From assembly GCA_002104895.1 (NCBI GenBank), contig MCFG01000014.1:315001-363466 (forward strand): DNA of 48,466 nt. Direction: 5' to 3'. Shown here piece by piece: positions 1-14,295 of the stretch (positions are counted from its first letter, which is position 1; the number at the start of each line of letters is the position of its first letter). This DNA comes from Anaeromyces robustus. Its lineage: Eukaryota > Neocallimastigomycota > Neocallimastigomycetes > Neocallimastigales > Neocallimastigaceae. The translations under genes were made by a program, and so were the position numbers. Under the pieces are notes generated by a model. That model ran no database searches. It was given only the letters and a program-made list of their open reading frames with translations, and was not told the origin of the DNA.

Positions 1-1314
1 GATAATTAAAAGTATGTACTGTATTACGTTTATTAGTATTATTAGTATTAATATTTGTAGTATTAGTCATTTTATTATTATTCTTTTTTAAATTACTAAT
101 AGCAGGTGTATCATAATAAGTAACACCATCATTAATAGATGGAATATTTATTTTATCATTATTATCTCCTTCTATATTATTCTTTTGAAGCATAGATACA
201 ATATGATTTGAATCACTATGTCCATTATGTTCATTAATATCCAAAGAGCCATGACTAACATGTGTTAAATTAGAGGTACCATTATAATTTGAAACATGAG
301 AAACCTCACTATCAACACCATAACTACCACCAAAACTTGTAGGTAAATTTACACCATAAGATAAAACGCTATGATCATTTGGTGGAGATTTTTGATGATC
401 AACAACAGATATGTCTGAGCAAACTGTTTGTGGAGATTTTTGATGATCTGCACCTCCCACATCAGAACCTATAGTAGTATTGGTTAAAATAGAATAAGTC
501 TTATTTTCAGTACTACCTAAATTAGCTAAACTTTTACTTAAATTAGATACATTATTTTTTGAAAAAATATTTAGATCATCAATGAAAAGAGAGGACGTTC
601 TAGGTGAATAAAAATTGTTATTACTATTACTACCCAAAACGCCTGTAATACTACTTTTTCTAAAGAGTTTATTTGAAATAGGATCTGATATACCGGTATC
701 TGTTTGTGATAAAGAACCATATTTTAAATTTGGTGATGATATTGAAATAGAAGTACCATTATTTTTATTTTGTATTGAATACTTATTTAAATTATCAAAG
801 TATGGATCAATAGGAGTAAAATGAGTCCAATCAACTTGAGGTAAAGAACTACTACGACGATGTTTTGTAAGAATAGCACGATTAGCCATAGAATAAGTTT
901 TTAATTTTTCAGTTTTTTCTAATCCTTCTTCGGTTAAAGGTTTATGATCTGTAGCTTCTGTATTAAACGATTCTGTTAGAACATCTTTATTATTATTACT
1001 ATCATTATTATTAATATTACTATTTTCTTTATTTATATCATTTTTATTATTATTAGCATTAATATTAGTATTATTATCATTATTTATATTATTTTTTGTA
1101 TTAGTATTAGTATTGGTATTAATATTAGTAAAAGTATTAAAAATGGTATCAATATTAGTATTACTATTACTATTAATATTAGTATTATTATTAGTATCAT
1201 AATTACTATTAGTATTACTATTAGTATTAGTATTAGAATTAGAATTAATATTTGTATTAGTATTATTAATATTATTAATATTATCATTAGTATTATTATT
1301 AACATTAGTATTAG

Positions 1315-1345
<31 letters not shown>

Positions 1346-1369
1346 TATATTAGTATTAGTATTAGTATT

Positions 1370-1405
<36 letters not shown>

Positions 1406-1856
1406 TGTATTAGTATTATTATTAGTATTAGTATTATTATTAGTTTCAGTAATTGTGTTAAATTGTATTATTTTATTTTTAGTCTGGTCTTTTAACTTAT
1501 CTAAATACGAAAGTTGAATATTTGTAAATAAAGTAGCATTAAAATTAGGTTTATCAGTATTAGTAAGTTTAGTTTTATTATTTTTTTGTGAATTTTGCCA
1601 ATTCAAATTTGAAGAAGTATTAATTGGACTACCACTAATACTATTTATTTTCATAGTTGTGGTATTGGAGGGTGAAGTATCAATATTAACGCTAGCATTA
1701 ATATTAATATTATTATTATTATTATTATTCATGGAATTATAATTGGCATTTTGTTTATTATTATTACTATTATTATTATTGTTGTTGTTGTTGTTATTAT
1801 TATTGTTATTGTTATTGTTATTATTATTATTATTGTTATTATTATTATTATTATTA

Positions 1857-1900
<44 letters not shown>

Positions 1901-2050
1901 GTTATTATTATTACTATTATTATTATTATTATTAATGCTAATGCTATTGTTATTACCAATATTATTATTTTGTTTTCTTAATTTATGATACTCTTGAAGT
2001 TTCATAATTTCCATTTCAGATTTATGTACAGAATGATTTATATGATTATC

Positions 2051-2082
<32 letters not shown>

Positions 2083-4036
2083 CTTGACCAATATCTATTT
2101 TTTTCTCACTACCATGATCATAAATTACATCTGGTATACTTTTGAAATAATTCTTTCCAGGACTATTAATAAGATTAGCTTTATCGACAGAAATTACTTT
2201 ACGATAACCACTATAGGAACTTTTCCTTTCTAACGAGGTACTACGAGGGTTATAACCTGAATTTTTACGAGTACGACGTTCCTTACCACTATCAATATCA
2301 ATAATATTTGCAAATGAACTAAGATTTGATCTTTTAATACTTCCTTTTCTTTCATAGGAACTTAAATATTTTTCACCTAATGAAAACTTTCTTTCTTTTT
2401 GAGTAGATGGACTTAATTTAACATTATTAGTGTCAAAATTTTCTACTGAAGGTGATAAAGAAATACTATGATAATTTGTTGGAGAAGAACCAATCATTTC
2501 AAAACTATTATTCGTCAACTTTGGAGTTTGAGTTTCTGAATATGGTGAATAACGACTATCTTGAGATAAAGAATAACCTAAATTATAATAATTACCTTCA
2601 AGATTATAATTAAAAGCATCATCTGAATTCATTTTCATTGTGGATTGAAACATGGAATCCTTTCTTTTTACTTCTCCACTTTCCTCTCTTTCTTCACCAT
2701 TAACACTACTATTACTACTACTCGTACTTCCTTCAATGCTATCATCAAAATCTAAAATACTAATATTTTTTATTTGTCTAGTTTGAATATATTTAATTAA
2801 TGAAATAAATAAAAGCATTGATTCACGATCATTAAACTTTAAAATCCATTTACAATCACGAGAAGTAGTATTAATTAAAGAAGCCGATGAAGTGGAAGCA
2901 TTTCTTTTATGTTGAGATGTAGTCTCAGATTCTTTTTTCTTGTCTTCTGAACTTTCTTTAATTTCATTTTTGGAATCATTTGAAGAAGAAATTGATTTAT
3001 TGGATGATTTCAATTCATCATTTTGAACTTTTGTACTGGAAGAATTCGTAGTATTTTTTGAATTCTTACTAGCATGAGCTAAAGAATTACTTTGAGTATA
3101 TACATTACTTTCTGAATTTTTCACCTCAATAATCCATTCTAATTTTGTAATGAGAATACTTGAAATAGAAATATTCATTTCATTTGTTATTGTCATAACT
3201 TCAATAACTTTATTATCCCATTTTGCATTTGGAAAAATAACAATTTCATTGGATGTCAATAAAAAGTTTGTTTCTTGCCAATATCCATTATTATTATCAC
3301 TTACAATTTTTTCAAAGGAATCTTCACGACGTTGTTCATGAGACTGAATTGTTGAATTTGGTGAAGTAGAAAACCGTACTACATCATCAGCATAAATTGA
3401 AAATGGATCTTCCTCAGTCCAACGACTTACTTTACCATATGAAAGAATTTTACATTTTTTTCCACTTTGAAGTCTGAAATCTTTAAATTTTTCCTTAATA
3501 TCATCATGTTTCTTCATATAACGATAATTTTGACTATCATTAATGTTATTGCGAGATGGATCAATTACATTTTCAAGAGTATGAACTACAGATAATCTTT
3601 TTCCTTTTTTTCCAAAATTTTTTGTGTATTTATCTCGATTAGTATTCATATAATCCATAAATTTTGAAGAATTCGGTGATGAAAATATTGGAGTTTCACT
3701 TGGTGTTACATAATAATTTTTGCTTTTATAATCTTCTGCTGTAGTAGTAATTATCAATTCTTCATCATCATTAATAGGTGTAAGTTTACCATTGTTATGG
3801 ATAGTTTTTGTCATTATTGTGGTAGTGGTGGTTTTTGGTAACATCATATATGATTGTATTGGAGAAGGAAAAGGTGAATTAGCTGGTGACGTCAATGGAG
3901 AATGTAATATCATATTAGGTTGACTTAAGCTTCCCATACTTTCATAATAATTCTCCATTGAAATATTATAACCTTGTTCTGGAGAATCTGGCTGACTTAA
4001 TGATGCTACTGAATACATATTCTTTGTATTAAACAT
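1..4036 (-). CDS. Asn-rich protein with PH-like domain (C-terminus beyond window)
   Basis: Read on the minus strand from ATG at 4036, the frame stays open for 1345 codons to the window edge, so the gene is cut at its C-terminus. Residues ~187-306 read like the first strands of a pleckstrin-homology fold (GKKCKILSYGKVSRWT near 187; YWQETNFLLTSNEIVIFP near 250; LEWIIEV near 300). A ~90-residue Ser/Asn/Lys-rich insert follows, then WILKFNDRESMLLFISLIKY (~393-412), which resembles the closing strand and C-terminal helix. The rest is Ser- and Asn-rich. Long poly-Asn tracts are encoded by AAT/AAC at about 2050-2092, 1700-1945 and 1020-1460, and a DHQKSPP motif occurs twice near the end. No signal peptide or membrane segment is seen. 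A membrane- or signalling-associated scaffold is an inference from the PH-like region; no named family was recognised. No intron is needed to read it. Confidence 0.8.
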
Positions 4037-6377
4037 TTTTTCTAATTTTTAATAATATAAAGCTATAGGATAGATTCAATTTAAATATTTTTTTTTTCTT
4101 TTTTTTTTCTTTTTTGAACAATATTGTCTTATTTTTAACTAACTTATTGATTTATATGTTTATATTTATTAAATTATAAATTGAAAATTATATTTATTAC
4201 TTTTTTACTATTAAAGTATAATTATAAAATCATTAACTATTAAATAAATCTATCTGAATTAAATTGGTATTAAACCTTGTATAATTAACTATAATTAAAA
4301 AATCTTTTCAAATACAAAAAAAAAAAGATATATTATTATTGTTGTTGTTGTTGTTGTTATTTTTATTTTCAAATAGAAATAATATGATAATATTATATCT
4401 AATAAAGTTTACTGAATGATTACAACTAAATTAAAGTACATTAATTATTATTGATTATTATTTAAATTTTAATTATTTTTAAATCCTTTAAAATATTAAA
4501 AAGTCTCAGTTATATTATTATTTATTTATGTATCTCTTTGAAATACTGAGAATATTATTTATTATGATTTCTATTCAGTTTTTTTTATATAAAAAATAAT
4601 ATATCTTCCTTTTTTTTTTTTTTTTTTTTGAAATAAGAGGTGGCAATTTAAAAATTTTGTTAATTTCTCAATAACAAAATTGATAATACAAACTAAAACT
4701 ATTTTATATATATGTTTAATTTGAAATACGTTGTGTTATAATAATAATGAAAGCTAAATTATTTTTTAATATTAACAAGTATTTATTATTTTTGTAATAA
4801 TTCTTAATTTACTTCTTTAATATTATATTTGTATGATATTCTTGTATATACTATATATTTTTTAGTTGTTTTATTTTATCTATATAATATAATATTGAAT
4901 AAATAATATGTATATAATTATTAAAAATATTTATATAATAAACATTAATATAAATTATAAATTAAAAAAAAAATTTTTTTATATGAAAAAAATATATATA
5001 TTCATCAAATTATTGTAATTTACCCTTTTATGATTTATTTTATAATAATTAATTTAAACGAAAGATTAATTTCATTATAATTATCATTGTTTTTCCTCTT
5101 TTTTATCTTTTTTTTCTGTATTTTTATATAAAATATATTATATTATTTAAAAATAATTAATATATATTATATTTAAATTTTATAATAAAATTTCTATTAA
5201 ACTTAAATATATAAAACAAAAACTAAAAAGAAAAATAAAAATTACAAAAATGACAAAGAAAAGAAATAAAGTATTTACTATAAAATATTAGGAATAAACA
5301 TAAATACTTGATATTCTTATTTTTTTATATTCTTGTTATTGCCTCTCTTTTTTTATTTTTGCTTTTTGTTTTTTTTGTTTGGCTTTTTTTATTATTCCCT
5401 GGTTTTGGCAATTTATTTTTTGTATTAAAAAAAAAACTTTATGGATCTTTATTAAAAATATAAATACTATATATTTTTATTTTAACTAAAAAGCTTTTTT
5501 TTTTTTTTTTGTAATATTGTTGTTTCTTTATATTTTTTTTTCTTTATATTTCTTTTTCCTTTTTTTTTAAAAAAAAAAATATAAATAAACTCCGTATGTT
5601 GTTTGTCTATTAAGAGTTCTAAATTATAATGATAAATTGTAAAAAGGAATTATTTCAAGAAGATAAAAAAAAACAGAAAAGTTTTGAACAATTTGCTTTT
5701 TGCTTTTTCTTTATTTTGCTTTATTTACAATTCCTTACATATATTTATTTAAAGCAAATAAAACTAAAAAACATAAAATTATATGAAATTTAATTTTATA
5801 ACTATAAATATAAAATGGTTTTTTGAAAGATTATGAATATTATAGAGTAACAATAATATTCCCTCTTTTCTTTTTCCTTTTACACTTCCTTTTTTTTTAA
5901 GAAGAAAAAAAAAGGAAAAATATCTTTTGATATTAAATATATGTTTTTTTTTTTAATAAAAAAAAAAAAAAAAAAGATAAAGTTAAAAAAAAATTAATTG
6001 AATAAAGAAAAAAAGTAATACTAAAAAATTCAAAAAATAAAAACAAAAAGAATAAAATTTTAAATATGGTTTATTTTTTATTTTATTTTTTTAATTTTTT
6101 CCTTTTTCTCTAATTAATTAATATTTTAATATTTAAAATTTAAAGTATATAAAATTACATTAAATGAATACTAATGTAATATATTTAAATACAGTAGAAT
6201 AATATATTAAATATTATAACAGTATTTCAATATATGTCTATTTTAATAATAAATAATTAAAATAAATAAGAGAAGAAATAGATAATTTGGTTATAATATA
6301 TAGTAAAATATATTTATAATATATTGAGCCTAAGTTAAAATAAATAATCTACCATATAAAAAATTTATATTATATAT

Positions 6378-6416
<39 letters not shown>

Positions 6417-7839
6417 TTTTTTATTTTTTATTTACTTATTTTTATTTTATATTTTATTTAATTAATTATTCATTTATTTATTTATTATTTATTTATTTAC
6501 TTATTTATTGTATCCTTTAATATTACCAAATTCATTAATACTATTAATCTTTATATATTAATTTGTAATCAAATTTATTATATATTATTCATAATATATA
6601 TATATTAATTGAAAATTATTAATTAATATAGGATTATTTCATTATAAAATATTATAAAATAATATATATTATTTATTATAAAATATATTATAATATATTA
6701 TTCTATTAAAATACAATAGGCTTGTATTACTTTCTTATATATGGATAAAAAACTATAACTTAATAATATATATAATATAATATAATCTGTCATATATTAA
6801 TTAGAGTATAAAAACTCTATATATATTATATTAAAATATTAAAGTAGAATAAAAAAATGTTTTACCATCTGTTTTATATAAAAGTTTCATATTGAAATAA
6901 TAATAATTTATTTAATTATTATTTAACCTTTTTTAATGTCACAATTATTTATTATATATTATTTTTATTTTTTATCTTTTATTTATTTATAATTATTTAT
7001 TAATTTTTTCTTATAAATTCATGAATAAAATTAGAATTATTTAATAATATATTAAATAGTTAATAGTAATTTCATAATAGTTATATTAAAAATGATAAAC
7101 TCTTTTTTTTTTAAAAAAATAAAAATTAATACTTATATAAATTGTTAATTATGATGTACTATCTAATTATTTAAATAGCTATTAATAATATACTAATAAT
7201 TATATAAGTTATGATTTTTTTTATATTTATATTTCATATTATTAATATTTTTTTGTTTTTTTTTATTATTGTTTTTTTTTTTTTATTGTTTTTGTGTTTT
7301 CATTTTATATTTCAATTAAATATTAATTTTCTACACTATTAATCATATATTATCATTATATTATATAATATATATTAATATATTATATTATATACTATTA
7401 TTTAAAACATATAAATTGATTATTTATAATTAATATATTGTTTATATATTTTAATATATTAATTATATAAATTATAATAAAGAAACTTTAAATAATAATA
7501 TTTTATTTTTAAAAAATTTAATTTATTTATTGCTATGAACAATTTTTTTTAATTATTCAAAAAATATTAAAATTTCCTATAAATGGTATATATTAATGAT
7601 TATAATAACTATCTATAATAAATAAACAATATTATAATTTTATTATTTTAAGATATATTATCATGGTTATAATGGTTATGTTTATTGCTATAATAATAAA
7701 ATTTTTGAACTGATTCCAAGTCTTCCTAAAACTTAATAGTTTTCCCTTAAAAGTTGATACTTCAAATAAAAAAAATAAAACTTAATTACTCAACTTCTCA
7801 AATGAATAAAACTAATTTACAATAATATTAAATATGTAT

Positions 7840-8010
7840 GGCCTTCATCATAATTTCCTTGGTAACTTATGTTCATATGCGGGGCTTTCTTACTGATGAA
7901 CCCATTTTTAGTTAATGTGAAAGGTCTAAGTAAAATGTATCATCGTATCATGGGCATCGACTTCATAATATTAAAGCATGAAATTAAATTCTGATACATC
8001 CATATATTTC
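7840..8010. other. Unassigned higher-complexity island
   Basis: This ~170-bp stretch has clearly more G and C than its surroundings (for example ATGCGGGGCTTTC near 7877 and ATGGGCATCGACTTC near 7950) in an otherwise almost pure A/T desert. It has no long ORF on either strand. A CTGATGA heptamer followed 19 nt later by GAAA recalls a hammerhead core or a snoRNA C box, but the required stems are not there. It may be a small noncoding RNA, a decayed transposon or an exon remnant. I cannot assign it. Confidence 0.35.
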
Positions 8011-9323
8011 AATGTTATACTCTTTTGTGCATCTATTAAAATTATTAAAATAATATAAAATGGAAAAAAGAAAAAAAAGTGTAAAAAATATAAATTAATA
8101 TAAATTCTACACATTTATAAATAGTATAAAATGATTAACGATTTTTTATATTATTAATTCATTTAAATATGTTTAAATGAATTAATATTGTAATATTATA
8201 ACCAGAGAATGAGGTTAATAATAATTATCAATTTTTATTTTTTTAAAATAATATAGTAATATATACATTTATAAACAATTGAAAAAATCTATAATAATTT
8301 GTGTATGTAAAAAATATATATAAAAATATTATAAAATATACCAACTAGTAATAAAAGATATATACGATATATTATATTATTACTTATAATAATAAAAAAT
8401 AATATATAATCCATAATTATTTAATATATGTAATTAAATATATTAATGATATATTTGATAATTATATTCTAACCATAATAAATTAAATCTTAACATAGGT
8501 TCTAGCCTAGAATTTTTTAATTTATATATTAATTATTGCCTAGATTTTGTTAAAAAATATTTATATGATTATAATAATCTATTGTGTTAGAATTTTTTTA
8601 AATTTGTTTTTTTTTTTTTTTTTTTTTTTTATGTTGTTTTTTGTTTGTTTATTTACTAATTTGTTTATTTTTATATTTGTAACTAATATTAAGTATTAAG
8701 ACTTTAAATAATAAAAATATATAAATTTAAAAAAAAAAAAAAAAAAAGTATATAATAACATTTTACAGAATAATCGAATATTCTACAACATTTCAATTAA
8801 AAATTTAAATATATATAAAAGTTTTATTATTATTTTTGATTTAATAATATATTTATTATTTTTCTAAATAGTTATATCATCATAATAGCAATCATCGATA
8901 TTTCAAATTAATAATTCATGAAATTTTAAAATAAATATTTTTCATTTTAAAACATTAATTAAAAAATTCTCTTCCTTTCAATAATAAATTAATTATTCTC
9001 TTTATTATTTATGTAATATTATAACAAAATAATTTTATTTATTTAATAAATATTTTAACAAAATAATTTGATTTATTTAATAAAGATTATAGATTATTGT
9101 GTACCAACTTTTTTTTTTTTAGTAAACGGCAAGTATATTCATGTTAAATATGATTATGAAATGTATATATTTTATTTTTGTCTGCAGTTTTTTTTTTTTT
9201 TTTTAGAAAAAAAGTAATATTAAAAATTTTTACACAAATAATTATCATATGAGTAAAATTTATTCTTATAATAAATATATAAGTAAATAATTAAATAAAT
9301 AAATAAGTAAATAAATAAATATG

Positions 9324-9354
<31 letters not shown>

Positions 9355-10253
9355 GTAAATAAATAAATAAATATTTAATACTTCATTATAATAAATAGAA
9401 GCTATTGTGTATTCTTATGATATTAAAATTTTATTATTGTATCAATTGTATCACCTTAAAAAATGATTAAATTAGGCATAATTAAAAAAGAACAAAGATT
9501 ACACAAATTAATACATATTACACAAAAAAAATTTTTTTATTATTATTTTAATACATTTGTTGATAAAATACATATATACAATCTAGAATGTAATACATTT
9601 AAAAATTTATATAAAAATGTATTCAATATATAAATTATTATTAATATAAATATTAATTTATACAACTAAAAATATTTATATTTAAATTAATATTTGAAAG
9701 TATTAAGTATCAATAATTATTTTTTATTATAAATTATTATATATTTATTGAAAAAAAAATAATTTTTGAAAAACTACAATTTATATTAAATAATTTTATA
9801 TATTAATTGTTCCAAGTGTAGAAACTCATATGAGTAAATAATAATAAAAGATAAATAAGATAAATATAAGATAAATAATAATTTTATATATTTATATTAA
9901 TAATTTATATATTTTTATTAATATTAATATATTTATATATATGATTTATAGCATAAATCATTAAGGGAACTAAATAGGAAATTTATAAAAATAAACTTTT
10001 TTAAATTATATATATTTAAAGATTAAGAATAGAATATAAAAATATAATAATATAAAAAAATATATTTTTGGTATTTATTAAATATGACTAATAAAACATT
10101 AAATATAACCATAAATATAAGTAAATACCAAAAAATAACCTTTATTGTAATAAAAAAAAAAATGTAAATTTATTTTTATATTTTATTATTCTTATTAATT
10201 TATTAAAATTCTTATTAATTTATTAAATATATAATATATATCTATATATCAAT

Positions 10254-10304
<51 letters not shown>

Positions 10305-10683
10305 CTAATTTATTCATTTATTTATTTATTAATTTATTAATATATTCATTTATTTATTTATTTATGAATTATAATGTAATAATTAAAAATATAAGCAATA
10401 ATAAAATTTAAAATAATATATATTTAAATTAATATAGATTAAAACAGTAATAATAAAGAATTTAATAATACTATGATAAGTATATGATAATTAATTAAAT
10501 AACAATTAATAATTCAATAATTAATTATATTAATAAAAGTATTTCTTAAATAGGAAACAAAGAAAAAGAACATTTATTGTATTAATGCTAACAAAGCAAA
10601 ATAGAGTTTTTTTTACTATTATAAGTATTATCCATTATTATACAATAATTATTATATATTTATACATTTATATATTTATATAT

Positions 10684-10722
<39 letters not shown>

Positions 10723-11170
10723 TCTATCTATCTATTTATTTATTTATTTATTATATTATATTAAAAAATAATAAACAATAATAATAATTGTTATATTTAT
10801 GACAATATGCATGGTTTAATGAAAAATTACATATTAGGAATACCAAGAATTTAAACTTTTATAGTATCCACTTTTTAATTTTTTATTTTATTTTATATTT
10901 CCTATATCATTATTTGTATATGAACATTATTAATGCTTTAAATAGTTTTACATTATTAAATCTTCTTTAATTATATCGATTATTTATATAAAATTGATTT
11001 TTTTTTAATAATTATGTAATAAAAAAGAATTTATTCAAATAATTCATACAAAAATATACCATAATTAGTATAATTAAAAATAATAATAAAAAAAGCATAA
11101 ATAATCCTTTATTTATTTTATTGTATAAACTTGTTTTACAATAAATAATTAATATTTAGTTAAATATTAA

Positions 11171-11173
11171 TAT

Positions 11174-11220
<47 letters not shown>

Positions 11221-11237
11221 TCTATTTATTTATCTAT

Positions 11238-11300
<63 letters not shown>

Positions 11301-11301
11301 T
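11171..11301. repeat. (ATTT)n microsatellite
   Basis: About 130 bp of ATTT units, interrupted by two or three ATCT variants near 11221-11235. Confidence 0.9.
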
Positions 11302-12528
11302 TTTTTTTATATTTATTATTCAGCCACATTTTTTGTTATGAATATTGTTCATTCAAATTGAATATATTTTGCTTCAAGTATATTATTTAAAATTCATAAA
11401 ATTTGATTTAGATTTCCTTTTCAATAAATATATTAAACATTAAAAAAAATTTTATAAAAAATTTTCCACTTTATAATCAAATGTTTTTCCTTGTATATAT
11501 TACTTAGATATACGTATAATGAAGTTTATAAATTTGTTAATAAACATAAATTTAATAAAAGAGGAGACGTCCTATCAAATGTATATGAAGTAATCAGATT
11601 ATTCAATATATGTTACCTTATCATCATTATTATTTACCTTTACAATATATAAATTGTAATTTTAATAAATGGATAAAATCGCCGAAGACTTATCATTGTT
11701 ATAATCATTTTGTACCTCTCTTTTTTATTATTTGTATTCATAAAAATTATAATTAAAAAAAAATAAATACAAAAAAAAAAGAAAATAATGAAAGAATTAA
11801 ACAAATATTTTATATAATAATATATAATATAATAAAGTATTTAATAATTTAAATACAATAGTTATAATATTTACTATAGATAATAATTTTATACAATTAT
11901 ATATAAAAAAATATTTAAAAAAAAAGTAATAATACTAAAAATGTTTACATATCATATTTGTATAAATTTTTTTTTAAGTGTTTTAAATATAATTAATTTT
12001 TTATAATTAACCGTATATAAAACTTTATTTTTAATTAATTTTTTAATCTAATAAAAATACTATTTATATTAAAAAAAAAATAAAATCAATTAATAATAAT
12101 AATAATTTACTTAAAATCATAATAAATACTGAATAACAATAGTTTACAATAAACAGAGTACTGAATAATAAAGTTATTGAAAAAAAAGCAAAATTTACTT
12201 TTTTCCACTATATATATTTTAATTTTATTATTTTATTTCCATAAAACTAAAATAAAATTAAACATTATTAAATAATTATCGAATTAAAAATTAATTTTAC
12301 ATTCTATTATTATTAGTATTATAACGCATCTAAAATAATTAAATTCTTTCAGTCTTTTTAAATGATAATTTATGTTTTTCTTTTAAATATTTATCTGTTT
12401 ATTATATTCATAAATATTTATATATTTATATATATATAATATTTTGAAAAATAAAAAATAATAATTAAAATGAAAAAAGATAAATGAATGTAAAAAAATT
12501 TAAAATTATTATCAAATATATTCTATTT

Positions 12529-12687
<159 letters not shown>

Positions 12688-12772
12688 GGTTTATTTTTTG
12701 TCATTATTTTGAAAAAATCAATAGAAAATTATTTTAAGATAGTATCTCATTTAATATTTAAACTTTTCATTT

Positions 12773-12906
<134 letters not shown>

Positions 12907-13120
12907 ACACTATAAGTGGCTTGTGTCAAAAATAATAAAATATTTGATAATCAATTACATGATGTATTTCAAATGAAGATTCTATATAAATCTTAAATAA
13001 ATAAAGAGAATAAGAATAATGAAATAATTAATATATTTTACACAAATTAATTTAATTGACACATAAAGAAATTTTATTTTCTAACATTTATTTATTTATC
13101 AATTTATCTATTTAATTATT

Positions 13121-13123
13121 TGT

Positions 13124-13158
<35 letters not shown>

Positions 13159-13183
13159 TTTTCTATTTATTTATTTATTTATT
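13121..13183. repeat. (ATTT)n array next to PFL relic
   Basis: An ATTT array that ends just beyond the stop-codon position of the decayed PFL fragment at 13186. It occupies the same place as the short ATTT tract in the 3' UTR of the intact PFL genes. Confidence 0.8.
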
Positions 13184-13185
13184 AT

Positions 13186-13430
13186 TATATCTTGAAAGTA
13201 CAAACTATGACTTTCTTTTGTGACTGTGACATTAATGGAATAAAATTAATATTTTGAAACACAAATGATAAAATTTCAAGTAGTTTTTTAAAATATCCCA
13301 TAGCACCTTCTAATTTTCACATTTTTAAACATTTTTAAAATATTATCATTAAAAATAAACTCTTCTAATTATATTATACATTTAATAAACTAGAAACATT
13401 GTCTTCTATATTAATTTATAAATATATATT
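13186..13430 (-). pseudogene. Decayed 3' fragment of a PFL gene
   Basis: The minus strand aligns with the last part of the PFL coding sequence. TTGAAAGTAC (13192-) matches the PFL end, CCATAGCACCTTCTAAT (13300-) matches the conserved LEDAMAHPE codons, and spacing between these blocks is kept. Translated, the relic keeps LEGAM, INF and SQSQKKVIVCTF where intact copies have LEDAM, VNF and [11 protein letters not shown]. The glycyl-radical Gly is not retained (Phe by my alignment), so this cannot be an active PFL. The match is strong from 13186 to about 13345 and fades to about 13430. Further homology up to ~13680 is possible but not convincing. Many differences are C-to-T or G-to-A. Confidence 0.7.
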
Positions 13431-14264
13431 TCATTAAACATAAAAAAAAAAAAAAAAAAAAAAAAGAATTATTCCATTTAAAATAAATCAATAAAAAAAA
13501 TATAATTTTAATACGTTTTTATTCATATACCTGTTTATCAATTCTTTCATTTTTATATATGATAAATTGATATTACAATGAGTATTACCACAGAATATAA
13601 ATGAAACATTACAAACAATATCATCATAAATCTTGTTGTCATTTTTATTATTACTTCTTAAAAAGTTATTTAATAATAACATAATAATTAATAATAATTA
13701 TAGTTATAATTTTATAATATTAATAATAATTATTTTTATTCATTAATATAATATCTAATATCAGTCTTTAAAAGATTCACTTAATATTAATATTATCTTT
13801 ATTTTATTAATAATTTTTATATGAAGAAATATTAAGATAACATTATATAATAAATTAAATGATTTAAATCTTTTACTCTATCAAAAAAAAAGAAAATAAA
13901 AAAAAAGTAAAAAATAGAAGAAATTATTTATTAATTATTTAGTTATTTATTTATTCATTTATTTATTTTTTTATTATTTATTTTCAAAGTAAATTTACAT
14001 AAAAAAGATAGTAATATATTAATTTAAAAGTTATTTATAATTTGGGTATGAATTGAATTTTGATATATATAGTTACATAAATAATAATAATATATTAATT
14101 GAATTACAAATTATAGATTAATAGTAGTTATTTTATTTTAAAAAAAAATAAATTATCTTTTCTTTATATTGCTTTTATTTTTTATACATCACTTTTTTTT
14201 TTTTTTTTTTGATATTTGCTAATTATTTTATTTTCATAATATTTACACTTTCCAAGTTATGTAT

Positions 14265-14292
<28 letters not shown>
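13431..14292. other. A/T-rich DNA and 3' flank of PFL copy 1
   Basis: Contains an A25-type homopolymer near 13442 and no supportable gene; a 64-codon ORF at 13488-13682 (-) has no recognisable features. The last ~100 bp are the 3' UTR of PFL copy 1. They share TTTACACTTTCCAAGTTATG and GATATTTGCTAATTATTTTA with the other copies, and end in an 18-T run (14193-14210) beyond which homology stops. Confidence 0.6.

Positions 14293-14294
<2 letters not shown>
14262..14294. repeat. Expanded (AAAT)n overlapping the PFL copy 1 stop codon and 3' UTR
   Basis: Directly after the stop codon, copy 1 carries about eight AAAT units. The homologous position in copies 2, 3 and 4 has only about two units before the shared ACATAACTTGG. 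Confidence 0.85.

Positions 14295-14295
<1 letters not shown>

Noticed and set aside
7875-7905. TPP riboswitch (GGGG...CTGATGA-ACCC)
   Set aside because: The invariant CTGAGA and the second conserved half (GATCTGGATAAT-type) are missing.
7893-7925. CTGATGA...GAAA as a hammerhead ribozyme or box C/D snoRNA
   Set aside because: Stem II is weak and bulged, no stem I or III partners are found, and a terminal stem joining the C box to the CTGA near 7990 is absent.
13488-13682. 64-residue ORF as a gene or as an extension of the PFL relic
   Set aside because: Only vague similarity to PFL after several gaps; not distinguishable from chance by eye.
14193-14210. Retroposed PFL copy (A tract at the end of homology in copy 1)
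   Set aside because: Homology among copies extends hundreds of bases upstream of the ATG, and copies 2 and 3 match beyond the A tract, so DNA duplication explains it better.
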